Assembly (NCBI GenBank): GCA_030066775.1
Contig: JASJAY010000016.1
Span: 1-62,456, forward strand
Origin: Planctomycetota bacterium
Lineage (GTDB): Bacteria; Planctomycetota; PLA2; JAEUHO01
Length of the DNA stretch: 62,456 bases
Direction: 5' to 3'
Position numbers and translations under genes: made by a program. The notes beneath the pieces are model-generated. The model was given only the letters and a program-made list of their open reading frames with translations. It did no database searches and was not told the origin of the DNA. Positions 61,602 to 62,456 of the stretch are shown here, piece by piece; position 1 is the first letter of the stretch; every line of letters begins with the position of its first letter.

Positions 61602-62456
61602 CGCGCCGCCCGCTCGACCCGACGCCTCCGGAGGGACGCGGCTGCGCGAGCTGCTCCTGACGCTGCTGCTCATTGCCTCGGGCAGCGCGGCGCTCATGCA
61701 TCAGGCGGCGTGGTTCCGTCTGCTGATGCCTGTACTGGGCGTGGGCGTGCTCTCGGCCGCTGCCGTGTCCGCAGGCGCCCTCATCGGTCTGGCGCTCGGC
61801 GCGCTCATCGGCGGGCGTCTCGCCGATCGCTCGGGGCGTGCGGGCCTGGTCTTCGGCGTCGCCGAGCTCGTGGCCGCCGTCGCGTGCCTCGCAGTTCCGT
61901 TCGGCGTAGCGGCCGTGGATGCGCTCTATGGGGTGATGCCGACGGGCAGCGGCGTGGCCGTCTACGACGTGCTCGGCTCGCTCGCTGCCGTGCTCGTCTG
62001 CGGGATCGCCGCCGTGCCGATGGGCGCGACCTTGCCCGCCGCCGTGCGCGCGGTCGGCGCCGCCCGCGCGTCGGTGGGGGCGTCGTTCCGCCGCCTCTAC
62101 GGGTGGAACACGGTGGGCGCGGTCGGGGGCGTCGTGCTGGCCGTCGGCGTCCTGCTCGAGGAGACGGGGAACCGCGGCCTCGTCTACGTTGCGAGCGCCG
62201 TGCAGGGAGGCGTGGGTCTGCTCGCCCTCCTGCTCCTCGCACGTCGGCGCGGGGCGCAGACACCGCGCGCGAGCGCATCGCCGGTGGCGCGTCGCCTGGC
62301 ATGGGCCGCCTTCCTCGCCGGGGGTGCCGGCCTCGCGGTGCAGGTCGCGTGGGTGCGGCGTATCACGCCCGTCGTCGGCAACACGACGTACGCGTTCGCG
62401 ACCGTGCTCGCGACGTACCTCCTGGCCCTCGCGCTCGGCTCCCTGCTCCTGGGCCC
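61597..62456 (+). CDS. Spermidine synthase-like multi-pass membrane protein, 3' end cut by window
   Basis: The frame runs off the right edge; about 285 residues are visible. Transmembrane helices alternate with short loops: LLLTLLLIASGSAALMHQAAWFRLLMP, LIGLALGALIGGRLADRSGR, then LYGWNTVGAVGGVVLAVGVLLEE and GGAGLAVQVAWVRR. The repeated GxxALxxQxxWxR and GxLxGxRLADR patterns fit the fused MFS-type/spermidine-synthase membrane family. The start codon is unclear: no ATG or GTG lies at the head of the frame, the first credible codon is ATT at 61597 (GGAG 10 bases upstream, overlapping the efp stop), or a CTG a few codons later. Confidence 0.65.
   Translation, partial: MDAPPARPDASGGTRLRELLLTLLLIASGSAALMHQAAWFRLLMPVLGVGVLSAAAVSAGALIGLALGALIGGRLADRSGRAGLVFGVAELVAAVACLAVPFGVAAVDALYGVMPTGSGVAVYDVLGSLAAVLVCGIAAVPMGATLPAAVRAVGAARASVGASFRRLYGWNTVGAVGGVVLAVGVLLEETGNRGLVYVASAVQGGVGLLALLLLARRRGAQTPRASASPVARRLAWAAFLAGGAGLAVQVAWVRRITPVVGNTTYAFATVLATYLLALALGSLLLG

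Overview
The window is very GC-rich (about 70% by eye) and almost fully coding. It holds about 45 supportable genes, no rRNA, tRNA or CRISPR array, and one transposase-type gene. Gene content points to a Gram-negative bacterium, most likely a planctomycete (Planctomycetota) or close relative. The reasons are an outer-membrane secretin, several MTSC-type lipoproteins with Ig-like domains, a DUF1573 protein next to a tetraheme cytochrome, a secreted squalene-cyclase-like toroid protein, ECF sigma/anti-sigma pairs and giant secreted proteins. The phylum is an inference from content; no marker sequence was compared.

Layout. 1-3.3 kb: end of a HEAT-repeat protein, a small unknown gene on the minus strand, and dnaX. 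3.4-9.0 kb: an rpoN neighbourhood (rpoN, truA, hpf, ptsN-like IIA, HPr, enzyme I), a PTS regulatory chain with no sugar permease. 9.2-20.7 kb: pilM, pilN, a fused pilO-pilP and a secretin, then an RNase E/G with unusual charged extensions, rplU, rpmA, obgE and pilT. 20.7-24 kb: a divergent pair of paralogous GspC-like PDZ proteins, then coaX. 24.4-29.8 kb: two large surface lipoproteins sharing a C-terminal module. 29.9-36.4 kb: a tightly overlapping five-gene operon (radical SAM, radical SAM, family 9 glycosyltransferase, TMTC-like membrane protein, radical SAM) facing a NodU/CmcH carbamoyltransferase. 38.1-42.8 kb: an RsbW-like kinase and RsbU-like phosphatase pair, then a tetraheme cytochrome lipoprotein and a DUF1573 protein. 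42.9-49.9 kb: glmS, a proline-rich lipoprotein with two thioredoxin-like domains lacking CxxC, and a minus-strand ECF sigma, anti-sigma, pseudo-HtrA operon. 50.0-59.8 kb: a toroid protein, a second ECF sigma with a FecR-like membrane protein, and a 1,898-residue GspK-like pseudopilin fusion. 59.9-62.5 kb: a RAYT-type Y1 transposase, efp and the start of a membrane protein.

How the genes work together. PilM/N/O-P, the secretin, PilT, the two GspC-like PDZ proteins and the giant GspK-like protein can be read as parts of one envelope-spanning type IV pilus/type II secretion-like machine, with the large secreted proteins as possible cargo or surface parts. The assembly ATPase, platform protein and major pilin are not in the window. 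The radical SAM operon and the carbamoyltransferase look like modification of a surface glycan or a small molecule.

Two genome-wide habits are visible. Many first-in-operon genes have a -10-like hexamer 6-9 bases before the start codon and little or no Shine-Dalgarno sequence, suggesting leaderless mRNAs. Many gene ends carry two or three adjacent perfect GC hairpins without a U-tract.
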